Shown: one piece after another, positions 19,174-29,839 of the stretch | Layout: each line of letters begins with the position of its first letter | Position numbering within the stretch: position 1 is the first letter of the stretch | From: Burkholderiaceae bacterium | Lineage (GTDB): Bacteria; Pseudomonadota; Gammaproteobacteria; Burkholderiales; Burkholderiaceae_E | DNA length: 38,599 nt | Assembly (NCBI GenBank): GCA_023383035.1 | Contig: JAHDYE010000006.1 | Coordinates: 1 to 38,599, forward strand | Direction of reading: 5' to 3' | The notes under the pieces: generated by a model | The model's database searches: none | What the model was told of the DNA's origin: nothing | What the model saw: only the letters and a program-made list of their open reading frames with translations | Position numbers and translations under genes: made by a program

Positions 19174-19622
19174 GCCTGCGAGGCAAGTTCAACTCGGATA
19201 CCTGGGGAGGCCTCGCCTTCCTGACGCTCGCACTGGTGTTCGGCTGGCAATCGTTGGGACTGTCGTACACCAGCCCCGCAGGCCCGGGGCCGCGCTTTTT
19301 CCCGATCTGGCTCAGCGGCGCGCTGGCCTGCCTGTCGCTTCTCTACATCCGGGGTTCGCTGACGGGTGAGGAGCGCTCGGCGGAAACGGCCCGGCCGCCA
19401 CGGCCGGTGCTGGCCGTAAGCGCGTGGATGCTCCTGTTCATCGTGGCCCTGCCCCATGCCGGGTTCGTGCTGACCACCACCGCTTTCCTCTTCCTGCTGC
19501 TGAGCCGGGGCTACCGGTGGAAAGTCAGCCTGCCGCTCGCCATCGCGATGGCGCTGCTGCTGTTCTGGCTGTTCCGCTTCGCGCTGCGCATCCAGTTGCC
19601 GGTGAACAGCCTGGGGTTCTGA
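19170..19622 (+). CDS. tctB: TctB-family small membrane subunit
   Basis: Four-helix hydrophobic protein GLAFLTLALVFGWQSLGLSYTSPAGPGPRFFPIWLSGALACL; ATGA overlap with upstream tctC; precedes tctA. Confidence 0.85.
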   Translation: MSLRGKFNSDTWGGLAFLTLALVFGWQSLGLSYTSPAGPGPRFFPIWLSGALACLSLLYIRGSLTGEERSAETARPPRPVLAVSAWMLLFIVALPHAGFVLTTTAFLFLLLSRGYRWKVSLPLAIAMALLLFWLFRFALRIQLPVNSLGF

Positions 19623-19628
19623 GCGGCC

Positions 19629-21134
19629 ATGGACTCCCTCGCGCTCCTGCTCCATGGCTTCGAGCTCGCGTTCACCTGGGTGAACCTGCTGTATTGCCTC
19701 GTCGGCGTAACGGTGGGGATGCTGGTCGGCGTGCTGCCGGGGCTCGGACCGGTAACCACCACCGCGCTGCTCCTGCCGATCACCTACGGCATGGAGCCGA
19801 TCTCCGCGATCATCATGCTCACGGGCATCTTCTACGCTGCGATGTACGGCGGCACGATCACGTCCGTCCTCATCAACGTGCCGGGCGAGGCGGCATCCAT
19901 CGTCACCTGCATCGACGGCTATCGCATGGCCAGGCAAGGCCGCGCGGGTGCCGCGCTGGGCGTGGCCGCAATCGGTTCCTTCATCGGCGGGATCGTGGCG
20001 GTGCTGGCCCTGGCTTTCCTGGGGCCGACGCTGGCTCGACTGGCGCTGCGGTTCGGGCCGCCCGAATACTTCGCGCTGCTCGTGTTCGGGTTGCTGATGG
20101 TCGTGGCGCTGATCGGCAAATCGGTGGTCAAGGGGATGATCGCCGCCGTCCTCGGCCTGCTGCTGTCCATGATCGGGCTGGACCCGGTCTCCGGCGCGAT
20201 GCGCTTCACCTTCGGACAAGCGAAGCTGCTCGACGGCCTGGACTTCGTCGTGCTGGTCATGGGCCTGTACGGTGTCGCCGAGATCCTGAGTTCGATCGAG
20301 AAGCAGGTCGAGATGAGTCGTCCCGCGCGCATCCAGGGATTGTTCCCGCAGCGCGACGAGTGGAAACCGACCTTGAAGGCGATGGGACGAGGCACCGCAC
20401 TGGGCATGGTTCTGGGGCTGATCCCGGGCGCCAACACCGTCATCTCTTCGATTCTCTCGTATGCACTGGAGAAGAAGGTTGCGAAAGACCCGTCGCGTTT
20501 CGGCAATGGTGCGATCGAAGGGGTCGCCGGGCCGGAAACGGCGAACAACGCGCATGCCGGCGCCGCGCTGATTCCGCTGTTCACCCTCGGCATCCCCGGC
20601 TCGGCCGCCACGGCGGTGCTCCTCGGCGGCTTCATCATGCACGGCCTGATGCCGGGCCCGGCCCTGTTCGCCAAGAACCCCGATGTGGTCTGGGGCGTGA
20701 TCGCCAGCATGTTCATCGGCAACGCGATCCTGCTGGTGTTCAATCTGCCGCTGGCCCGCATCTGGGCCAAGCTGACGCTAGTGCCCTACAAGTTGCTGTA
20801 CCCGATCATCCTGGTGTTCATCATGATGGGCACCTACAGCGTGAACGGCAGCGTCTGGGACATGGTGGCGACGCTGGTGTTCGGCCTCTTCGGCTACTGC
20901 ATGAACAAGCTGGAGATCCCGCTGGCAGCGACCATCCTCACCTTCGTGCTCGGCAGACAGATCGAAACCTCGCTGCTGCAGTCCCTGACCCTGTCCGAAA
21001 ACGGTGCGCTCATCTTCTTCCAGCGCCCCATCTCGGCCACCTTCCTGGTCCTGGCCATCGTCGCAGTGCTGGTGAGCGCGGTCGCGCGCATCCGGCGCGC
21101 CAGGACCCTGACGTACCGCCTGGACACCCATTAG
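19629..21134 (+). CDS. tctA: TctA-family large membrane subunit
   Basis: GVLPGLGPVTTTALLLPITYGMEPISAIIMLTGIFYAAMYGGTITSVLINVPGEAASIVTCIDGY is a hallmark TctA stretch. Confidence 0.95.
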   Translation: MDSLALLLHGFELAFTWVNLLYCLVGVTVGMLVGVLPGLGPVTTTALLLPITYGMEPISAIIMLTGIFYAAMYGGTITSVLINVPGEAASIVTCIDGYRMARQGRAGAALGVAAIGSFIGGIVAVLALAFLGPTLARLALRFGPPEYFALLVFGLLMVVALIGKSVVKGMIAAVLGLLLSMIGLDPVSGAMRFTFGQAKLLDGLDFVVLVMGLYGVAEILSSIEKQVEMSRPARIQGLFPQRDEWKPTLKAMGRGTALGMVLGLIPGANTVISSILSYALEKKVAKDPSRFGNGAIEGVAGPETANNAHAGAALIPLFTLGIPGSAATAVLLGGFIMHGLMPGPALFAKNPDVVWGVIASMFIGNAILLVFNLPLARIWAKLTLVPYKLLYPIILVFIMMGTYSVNGSVWDMVATLVFGLFGYCMNKLEIPLAATILTFVLGRQIETSLLQSLTLSENGALIFFQRPISATFLVLAIVAVLVSAVARIRRARTLTYRLDTH

Positions 21135-21182
21135 CGCCGGGCGTCCGGGCCTATCCATGAAGGTCCCACGAGGAGACACGCG

Positions 21183-22153
21183 ATGCGACAGTTGAACATC
21201 GGGCGCCGCCGGGCGCTGGTCCTGATCGGCGCGACTGCATGCCAGCCGCTGTTCGCCGCAGAGGGTTTTCCCAGCCGGCCGATCGAGCTGGTGGTGCCGT
21301 TCCCGCCGGGCGGCACCACGGATCTGATGGGTCGCGCGCTCGCACGTGCCATGGCCAGGCATCTGCCCAACAACCAGTCGGTGGTGGTGGTGAATGTCTC
21401 GGGCGCCAGCGGCATCGTCGGGATCACCAGCGTGTACAACGCCAAGCCGGACGGCTACCGGATCGGACTGGCCGGCTACACGACGTTCTCGCTGCACCCG
21501 CACTATGGGCGGACCGCCTTCACGCACGACGGACTGCAGCACCTCGGCCGGGTCGCCAATTTCTCGCAGGTGATGCTGGTGCGGAAGGACGCGCCGTGGG
21601 AGACGTTCGAGGACTGGATCGCGCACGTGAAGCGGAACCCGGACAAGTTCACCTATGGCGTACCGGGGGTCGGGTCGATCCTGCACATCACGATGGAACT
21701 GATCAACCAGAAGGCGGGCCTGAAGACCCGGGCCGTGGCGTTCAACGGCGGCGCCGAGCAGATGGCAGCGCTGCTTGGAGGCCATGTGCAGGGCGCGATC
21801 TCCGGTGTGGGCGATGCCAAGACGTACCTCGATTCGGGCGAATTGCGGATCCTGTTCAACGCCGGCACCGGCAGTGACAGTTACACGGCGAAGGCGCCGA
21901 CGGTCAAGGAGAAAGGCGTCGACGTGGCGGTCGACATCGCCTTCAGCGCTGTTGCACCGAAGGGCATTCCGCCGGATGCGCTGTCCGTGCTGCAGGAGGC
22001 CGTGCGCAAGGCGCTCGACGATCCGCAGCTGGCCGAGCAGTTCCGGAACGTGGGACTGAAACCGGGTTATGCAACACCGCAGACGGTGCAACAGGAGATC
22101 GACGCGCAGTTCGCGGCCAACCGCGAGGTGTTGCTCAAGCTGGGCCTGATCAA

Positions 22154-22157
<4 letters not shown>
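21183..22157 (+). CDS. tctC: Second Bug/TctC-family substrate-binding protein, paralog of the 18178 gene
   Basis: FPSRPIELVVPFPPGGTTDLMGRALARAM...YNAKPDGYRIGLAGY; extensive similarity to the upstream TctC. Confidence 0.9.
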
Positions 22158-23976
<1,819 letters not shown>

Positions 23977-23982
23977 TCCGAA

Positions 23983-24217
23983 GCGATACGCTGCGCGGCG
24001 GTGATGGCGCGCTTGCCCCCAGGATCTCGCCGATGCGCTGGGCGGGTACGCCGATCTCCTTCGCCAGCCTGTAGTTGCTCATGCCAAGGGGCTTGAGGAA
24101 TTCCTCCGCCAGCATCTCGCCTTCAGCTGCTCCAGTCGGTTCGCTGGCGGTGCGCGCAGGTCCTCGATACGTCGCGCCAGATCGAGCTGTTTCAACTTGC
24201 GCAGCGCCGGCTCATCG
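23983..24217 (-). pseudogene. Collapsed HigBA toxin-antitoxin relic
   Basis: 24001-24120 encodes MLAEEFLKPLGMSNYRLAKEIGVPAQRIGEI (HigA N-terminus) and 24121-24217 encodes PALRKLKQLDLARRIEDLRAPPANRLEQLK (HigB); both match the intact HigBA at 37441-38054, with about 150 nt missing at the join. Confidence 0.85.
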
Positions 24218-25126
24218 CGCCCGCTGCCGCGTGAACCGTCGCGCCACGCTGACGAACAGCGCCGCGAGGTCCGCGGCCGCCGGCGTCGGCCGCGCATCGG
24301 CCCAGCGGATCAGCGACAGGCTGCCGCTACGGGGGCTGATCTCCAGCGGCAGCCGTACCAGCCCGGAGCCGGCCGGCAGCGCCTCGAACACCTCGGCCGG
24401 CAGGACGCCGACCAGATCGCTGCCGGACACCAGTCGCACCAGCCCGGTCAAGGTCTCGCAGTAGACCGGGCAGCGCGGCACGGGCAGCCGCGCACGCTGG
24501 AAGGCCGTGCGCACCATCCGCGCGGAGGAGCCGCTTGCATTGGGCATCACCCATTCGGCCTGCGCCAGTGCGGCGAGCGACTCGGCCTGGGCGAGCGGAT
24601 GGCCGCGCCGGACGATGGCGACCACGGTGCTGCTGATCAGCGGCGTGACCTGGAACTCGGGGCCGAGCCCGCCCGGCAGGTTGATCACTGCCAGGTCGGG
24701 CGTGCCTTCGCGCAGGCCGACGAAACGGTCCGGGAAGGCCGGTGCGACCACATGGACGACCACGTCCGGCCAGCGAGCGCGAAAGCTGCGCATCACCTCC
24801 GGCAGCAGCACGATGGTCGCCAGGTGCGACGCCGCCACCATGATCCGCCCCTCGCGCAGGCCGCGCAGCTGGGCGATCTCCTCCGTCGCCTGGCGGATCT
24901 GGTCGCGGACGATCCGCGCGCGCGGCAGCAGCGTCGCGCCGTAGGCGGTGGGCTCGACCCCGCGCAGACTGCGCTGGAACAGCAACACGCCCAGGCTCGC
25001 CTCGAATCGACGCAGTTGCTTCGTCAGTGCCGGCTGGGTACAGCCGAGCACCCGGGCAGCAGCGGTGAGGCTGCCCGCCTCGGCCAAGGTGGCGACCAGC
25101 GAGAAGGCGGCAGGATCGAGCGACAT
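24212..25126 (-). CDS. LysR-family transcriptional regulator
   Basis: LVATLAEAGSLTAAARVLGCTQPALTKQLRRFEASLGVLLFQRSLRGVEPTAYG HTH plus LysR substrate-binding domain; ATG at 25126. Confidence 0.92.
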   Translation of the reverse strand: MSLDPAAFSLVATLAEAGSLTAAARVLGCTQPALTKQLRRFEASLGVLLFQRSLRGVEPTAYGATLLPRARIVRDQIRQATEEIAQLRGLREGRIMVAASHLATIVLLPEVMRSFRARWPDVVVHVVAPAFPDRFVGLREGTPDLAVINLPGGLGPEFQVTPLISSTVVAIVRRGHPLAQAESLAALAQAEWVMPNASGSSARMVRTAFQRARLPVPRCPVYCETLTGLVRLVSGSDLVGVLPAEVFEALPAGSGLVRLPLEISPRSGSLSLIRWADARPTPAAADLAALFVSVARRFTRQRAR

Positions 25127-25260
25127 CGGCAGGCTCCGGATCGATGGCGGGATTTCCGCGAGGACGTCGTTTTCCCCCGCGCCTTCACCATAACCTATGG
25201 GAATGGACATGAGCAATTCATGGCTGTTCCAGCATGTGTGGCGGCTATAGTGTTCAGCCA

Positions 25261-25441
25261 TGAGCACCGACTCGCTCGAACCGGCACCGGTGGGAAAGCC
25301 GCAAGGCCCCCGGTCGAGACCGGCGACGTGATCTTCCTGCCGAGAAAGCAGCTGCATTCGCTCGAATGCGCCAGCGCCGAGCCGATACAGCTCGTCGGCG
25401 CGATCCACCCGGGCGACAACCCCGGCATCAACGACTACTGA
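25261..25441 (+). pseudogene. Remnant of a small cupin-domain protein
   Basis: C-terminal cupin-like ETGDVIFLPRKQLHSLECASAEPIQLVGAIHPGDNPGINDY ending at 25441; plausible N-terminus MSTDSLEPAPVGKP starts at 25261 in a different frame. Confidence 0.6.
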
Positions 25442-25493
25442 CCCGTCGGCCGGCTCGTCGCCGACCCTCGAACCGCCCCGCACGGAGACCGCG

Positions 25494-26780
25494 ATGAACG
25501 CCCCCGGCCGCATGCCCTCGAACCGCCCCGACGCCGCAGCCCGGTGCGACGACCTGACTCGCGAGGACTGCGTCGCCCTCGATGCCGGCGACCCGCTGGC
25601 CGCGATGCGGGCGGCCTTCATGCCGGCGCCCGAGGGCTGGATCTGCCTGGATGCGAATTCGCTCGGGGCCTGCCCGACGGCCGCGGCCGATCGGGTGCAG
25701 GCACTGATGCAGCAGCAATGGGCCGGCCTGCGCAGCCAGGCCTGGGGCCTCCCCGAATGGCTGGAAGGGCCGCAGCGGCTCGGCGCGGCCTTCGCGCCGC
25801 TGCTCGGCGCCCGGGCCGACGAGGTCGTCGCGGCCGACAACACCACGACGATGCTGTTCAAGCTGCTCGACTACGCGCTGCGGGTCGCGCAGGCCCGCGA
25901 TTCCGCACGTCGGGTCGTCGTCTATGAGGCCGACGGCTTCCCGACCGACTGCCACGTCATCCAGGGCATGATCCGGCATGCGGACGGCCGGCTGCAGGCC
26001 CGGACCCTCCCCACCAGTGCCGACCCGCAGGCGATGGATGCCGCGCTGGATGCGGCGCTGGGGCCGGACGTGGCGGTGGTGCTGCTGACCCACGGCGACT
26101 ACCGTAGCGGCCATCGCTGGGCAATCCCGGACGTGGTCCGCCGCGTTCATGCGGCCGGCGGCCTGACGCTCTGGGACCTGTCGCATACCGCCGGCGCGGT
26201 GCCGATCGCACTCGATGCGAGCCGCGCCGACTTCGCGGTGGGCTGCGGCTACAAGTACCTGTGCGGCGGCCCCGGAGCACCGGCGCTCGCCTACATCCGC
26301 AAGGACCTGCAGGACCTGGACTGGCCGACGCTGCCCGGCTGGCTCGGGCATGCCGACCCGATGGCCTTCGCCTGCGCCTACGAACCGGCCCGCGGCATGG
26401 CGAGCCTGATCGGCGGCACGATGCCGGTGCTGCAGAACGCGGTAATGGCCGCGGCCGCCGAAGTCTGGTCCATCGTCGACCCCGCGGCCGTGTTCGCCAA
26501 GCACCGGTCGCTGTCCTCGACGCTGATCCGCCTGCTCGACGAGCGCGCCGCCCGCCATGGCGTCGAGCTGATCTCGCCCCGCGACGCCGACCGGCGCGCC
26601 GGTCACGTCGCGATCCGCTGCCCGGGCGGTGCGACCACCGCCGACGCCCTCGCCGCAGCCGGCGTGATCGCGACCCTGCGCCGGCCCGACGTGCTGCGGC
26701 TGGGCATCTCGGCGCCGACGATCCGGCACGTCGACCTCTGGGACGCCGTCTCCCGCCTGCTCGACAGCCTGCCCCACTGA
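25494..26780 (+). CDS. Kynureninase-like aminotransferase class V-fold PLP enzyme
   Basis: ICLDANSLGACPTAAADRVQALM, LWDLSHTAGAVPIALDASRADFAVGCGYKYLCGGPGAPALAYIRKDL (PLP lysine in GCGYKYL). Confidence 0.88.
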   Translation: MNAPGRMPSNRPDAAARCDDLTREDCVALDAGDPLAAMRAAFMPAPEGWICLDANSLGACPTAAADRVQALMQQQWAGLRSQAWGLPEWLEGPQRLGAAFAPLLGARADEVVAADNTTTMLFKLLDYALRVAQARDSARRVVVYEADGFPTDCHVIQGMIRHADGRLQARTLPTSADPQAMDAALDAALGPDVAVVLLTHGDYRSGHRWAIPDVVRRVHAAGGLTLWDLSHTAGAVPIALDASRADFAVGCGYKYLCGGPGAPALAYIRKDLQDLDWPTLPGWLGHADPMAFACAYEPARGMASLIGGTMPVLQNAVMAAAAEVWSIVDPAAVFAKHRSLSSTLIRLLDERAARHGVELISPRDADRRAGHVAIRCPGGATTADALAAAGVIATLRRPDVLRLGISAPTIRHVDLWDAVSRLLDSLPH

Positions 26781-26830
26781 CCCCGCCGACCCCTTTCCGC
26801 CTTCCCCAACCCGTCGACTGGAAGCCTGCC

Positions 26831-27829
26831 ATGTCATCGAACCGCCCCGCTCCGTTGCGCCGTCTGTCCCTGCTGACCGTGGGCGCCGCCGCCCTGGCCG
26901 CGTTCGCCGCCCCGGCGCCGGTACGCGCCGCCGACTACCAGGGCCCCGTGAAGCTGCTGGTCGGCTTCCCGCCCGGCGGCGCGACCGACGTGGTCGCCCG
27001 CACGTTGGGCAACAAGCTGCGGGAGGTGCTCGGCCAGCCGATCATCGTCGAGAACAAGGGCGGCGCCGGCGGCATGATCGCCACCCAGCAGTTGAAGGCC
27101 TCGCCCGCCGACGGCTCGACGGTGATGCTGACGATCGACCACTCGCACGTGATCGTGCCGCTGACCTTCAAGGCCCCGGGCTACAACCCGGCCACCGACT
27201 TCACCGCGATCGCCGGCGTGGCGCAATACTTCAACGCGCTGGCCGTCTCGAGCACGCTGGGCGTGAAGACCATGAAGGAGTTCGGCGCCTGGCTCAAGGC
27301 CAACCCCGGCAAGGCCAACTTCGGCGTGCCGGCCGCCGGCAGCGTGCCGCAGTTCGCCAGCCTGATCGTCGGCGACGCGCTGGGCGTGAAGGCGGTGCCG
27401 GTACCCTACCGCGGCGGCGCACCGCTGGTGGCCGACCTGCTGGCCGGCCAGGTGCCCGCCGGTATCGCCAGCCTCACCGAGGTGATCGAGCACCATCGGA
27501 CCGGCAAGATGCAGGTGCTCGCCGTTTCCGGCGAGGCTCGGGCCAAGGTGGCTCCCGACGTGCCGACCTTCAAGGACCTGGGCATGAAGGGCATCGACAA
27601 GAACCCCTGGCTGGCCTTCTTCGGCCCGAAGGACATGCCCATCGCCTTCGTCGAGCGCTTCTCCAAGGCCGTGGCCAAGGTGCTGCAGGACCCGGAAGTG
27701 ATCGAGAAGCTCGCCAAGATGGGCAACGAAGTCACCTATGCGCCGCCGGCCGAATTGGAGCGCTGGGTCATGGAAGCCACCGCGCACTGGGGCCCGGTGA
27801 TCAAGGCATCCGGCTACGAACTGCAGTAG
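26831..27829 (+). CDS. Bug/TctC-family substrate-binding protein, no adjacent TctAB
   Basis: Signal peptide-like LLTVGAAALAAFAAPAPVRAADYQGPVKLLVGFPPGGATDVVARTLGNKLREVLGQPIIVENKGGAGGMIATQ. Confidence 0.9.
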   Translation: MSSNRPAPLRRLSLLTVGAAALAAFAAPAPVRAADYQGPVKLLVGFPPGGATDVVARTLGNKLREVLGQPIIVENKGGAGGMIATQQLKASPADGSTVMLTIDHSHVIVPLTFKAPGYNPATDFTAIAGVAQYFNALAVSSTLGVKTMKEFGAWLKANPGKANFGVPAAGSVPQFASLIVGDALGVKAVPVPYRGGAPLVADLLAGQVPAGIASLTEVIEHHRTGKMQVLAVSGEARAKVAPDVPTFKDLGMKGIDKNPWLAFFGPKDMPIAFVERFSKAVAKVLQDPEVIEKLAKMGNEVTYAPPAELERWVMEATAHWGPVIKASGYELQ

Positions 27830-27861
27830 CCCTCGGGCCGGGCATCGCGACGGACGATGAC

Positions 27862-27902
27862 GGGCGCTTCGGCGGCGCCCAGCCCGGGGTTCGCCCCGGG
27901 CT
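27862..27902 (+). terminator. Two adjacent GC-rich hairpins; terminator-like without a U tract
   Basis: GGGCGC-ttcggcg-GCGCCC (27862-27880) immediately followed by AGCCCGGGG-TTCG-CCCCGGGCT (27881-27902), 32 nt after a CDS stop. Confidence 0.5.
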
Positions 27903-28173
27903 CGCGAGCCCTTTGGCGACTCGACGCGCAGCACCGCCCGGGCGCCGTGCTCGGAGCCGATGCTGCAAGTTTCATGGCGGGCGTGTCCGAGGCAGGCGCC
28001 GCTCAGCTGGCGCGGTCAAGTTCTGCCTCGCGCGTCCTCGCCTTCGGCGGAGGTGGTTGCCTGCCATCAGGCACCCTCCGAAAAGCGTAGGCCGCACGCA
28101 CGTCAGAGCGGCATCTCGACCCTTCCCCTCACCGCCGCGCATCCTGCGCCGCGCGCGATCGCAGCGAAGAGCG

Positions 28174-28190
28174 CCCTACTCCCACTTGAT
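28174..28190. repeat. Left copy of a 17-nt direct repeat; candidate guaA-type attachment core
   Basis: ccctactcccacttgat; minus strand reads QETIKWE-stop. Confidence 0.5.
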
Positions 28191-28204
28191 GGTTTCCTGT
28201 CATC

Positions 28205-28582
28205 TTAAGTTATTGAAAAAACTAAGATCTTCTTGAAACCGAACAAGAAGCCCTTGATATCGAACGCGATGCCATCGTCCAGGTCGATCGCACGGATCTC
28301 GCGGAACGTCTCGAGCATGGGTTCGGGCGCCGGATCGCCATACCCGAGCAGATCCACGTCGCGGGTGGGGCGGTGCGGATCCTCGAACCATGTCGTTATC
28401 AGCATCGCGCCCTTGAGCACGAAGCGGTCGCGGTGCGATGAGACGCTGAGCCGATGCAGCAGGCGCTCGATGGCGTAGCGCGTCAGCAGAAGGTCGAACT
28501 GTTGGCCCTTCTGCTTCGCCAGATTGAGCAGGCGTGCTCGAACCGACGCACCGATGTCGCGGCGCTTCTTCGGCTCAGGCAT
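28205..28582 (-). pseudogene. abiEii: Truncated AbiEii/AbiGii-family nucleotidyltransferase toxin
   Basis: FVLKGAMLITTWFEDPHRPTRDVDLLGYGD NTase core followed by short unrelated tail (IKGFLFGFKKILVFSIT); 125 aa versus about 300 aa expected. Confidence 0.75.
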
Positions 28583-29198
28583 CGGAGGTCAACGCGGTGA
28601 CGTACGGCTCCATGATCTTCCAGACCTTCGCCTTGACGGCCTGCCTGGCAATCTCGGCGGGCTGCGTCCTCCTTTGCCTCAGGCTCTCGCGCAGCCCTTC
28701 CAGCGCGACGTTGACGCCGACGGTCCGTCGATAGCGGAACAGGTCGGCGACGGTTCGCGCGACGCCGAAGATCGGCACCGACACGCCGTCGATGACATGC
28801 CGCTCCACGTCGTCTGCGAGGCGGTCCTCGGAGAAGCGGGCGAACCGAATGGCCGGATACGCGAGCTTCGGACGCCATTCCTTCAGTCCGATGGCCATCC
28901 AGACCTTCGGGGGGATCTGGTCGGTCAGGCCATGGAAGGCCAGCGCCGACGTGAGGCACACGACACCCTTGGGGACGAGCTTGGAGGCCTCGGCCAGTGT
29001 ATGGTTGGCGTCCAAGGGCACGTCCGGGAGCTGGTACAGCCCGCGGGTCAGCCGCACGATGGCCCCTTCCCGCTCCAGCCGCGAGACGGTTGCCGCGGTG
29101 ATGCCCTGCGCCATCAGCTCGCTCAGGCGAGCCATACCCGTGCCGCGCAGATGCGCGAGGGCAAGATCGCGTTGGCTCAGGGTGCGGCCGGATTCCAC
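28575..29198 (-). CDS. abiEi: AbiEi-family type IV antitoxin/transcriptional regulator
   Basis: HTH ARLSELMAQGITAATVSRLEREGAIVRLTRGLYQLPD and AbiEi domain; overlaps the start of abiEii by 8 nt. Confidence 0.88.
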   Translation of the reverse strand: MESGRTLSQRDLALAHLRGTGMARLSELMAQGITAATVSRLEREGAIVRLTRGLYQLPDVPLDANHTLAEASKLVPKGVVCLTSALAFHGLTDQIPPKVWMAIGLKEWRPKLAYPAIRFARFSEDRLADDVERHVIDGVSVPIFGVARTVADLFRYRRTVGVNVALEGLRESLRQRRTQPAEIARQAVKAKVWKIMEPYVTALTSDA

Positions 29199-29206
29199 TG
29201 ATACAA

Positions 29207-29234
29207 ATCCTTTGGGAAGGATAGAAACTATCCT
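29207..29234. promoter_or_regulatory. Two overlapping inverted repeats upstream of abiEi; candidate AbiEi operator
   Basis: ATCCTT-tggg-AAGGAT (29207-29222) overlaps AGGATAG-aaa-CTATCCT (29218-29234), 9-36 nt upstream of the abiEi start. Confidence 0.65.
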
Positions 29235-29784
29235 AGGTTTTATATCGCGTGTCCACCCCTAGCGGCATGCCGCTGTCGGACTCTCGGGCTGCGACCCGCG
29301 CTTCGTACCGAATCGCGGCCATCCGGCTTTGATCCCTGACGCTTCCGGCCCCTTCAAAGGCCCGCGCGCTGTGCTTGCAGCTGCGTCCTCCCTTAGCGGC
29401 CGCCTCCGAACCTGTGACGGCTGCACTGCCCCGTACAGCTGTCCGTCCCCGGCAATCCCGCCCGACCCTTCCGGAGCCGATCATGTCGAACGAACTCGTT
29501 CTCTACCTGACGTCCCTGGAACCATTCCTCTGCCCCCACTACGGCTTGGAACGGCGATGACGTCGATCTGTTGTGACAGAGGTCCATCTCTGCAGATAAA
29601 GCGCGTGGTAATTTTCTGACGCGACAACATCAACGAGAGGTCCCGGAATGCAACGGTGACCCGTCGACATCCGCTTCGACGAGGCAAGCTGTCACGCCAA
29701 GCCTGCTCGTCTCGTCGCAGTAGGTGGCTCGCCCGATGAACCAGTCGACCTGAACAATGCCTCTCGCGCTGGTGGCGGATCGTC

Positions 29785-29807
29785 GCCGCCTTCGGCGGCC
29801 TTTTTCC
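29785..29807 (+). terminator. Intrinsic terminator immediately upstream of jetA; possible attenuator
   Basis: GCCGCC-TTC-GGCGGC-CTTTTTCC; ends 33 nt before the jetA ATG. Confidence 0.75.
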
Positions 29808-29839
29808 TGCCGTGAGCCTTGTGACAACCGGCCTTGGGT

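Noticed and set aside
29329-29619. 96-aa ORF in the abiEi-jetA gap
   Set aside because: Proline/serine-rich translation with no family resemblance or clear ribosome-binding site
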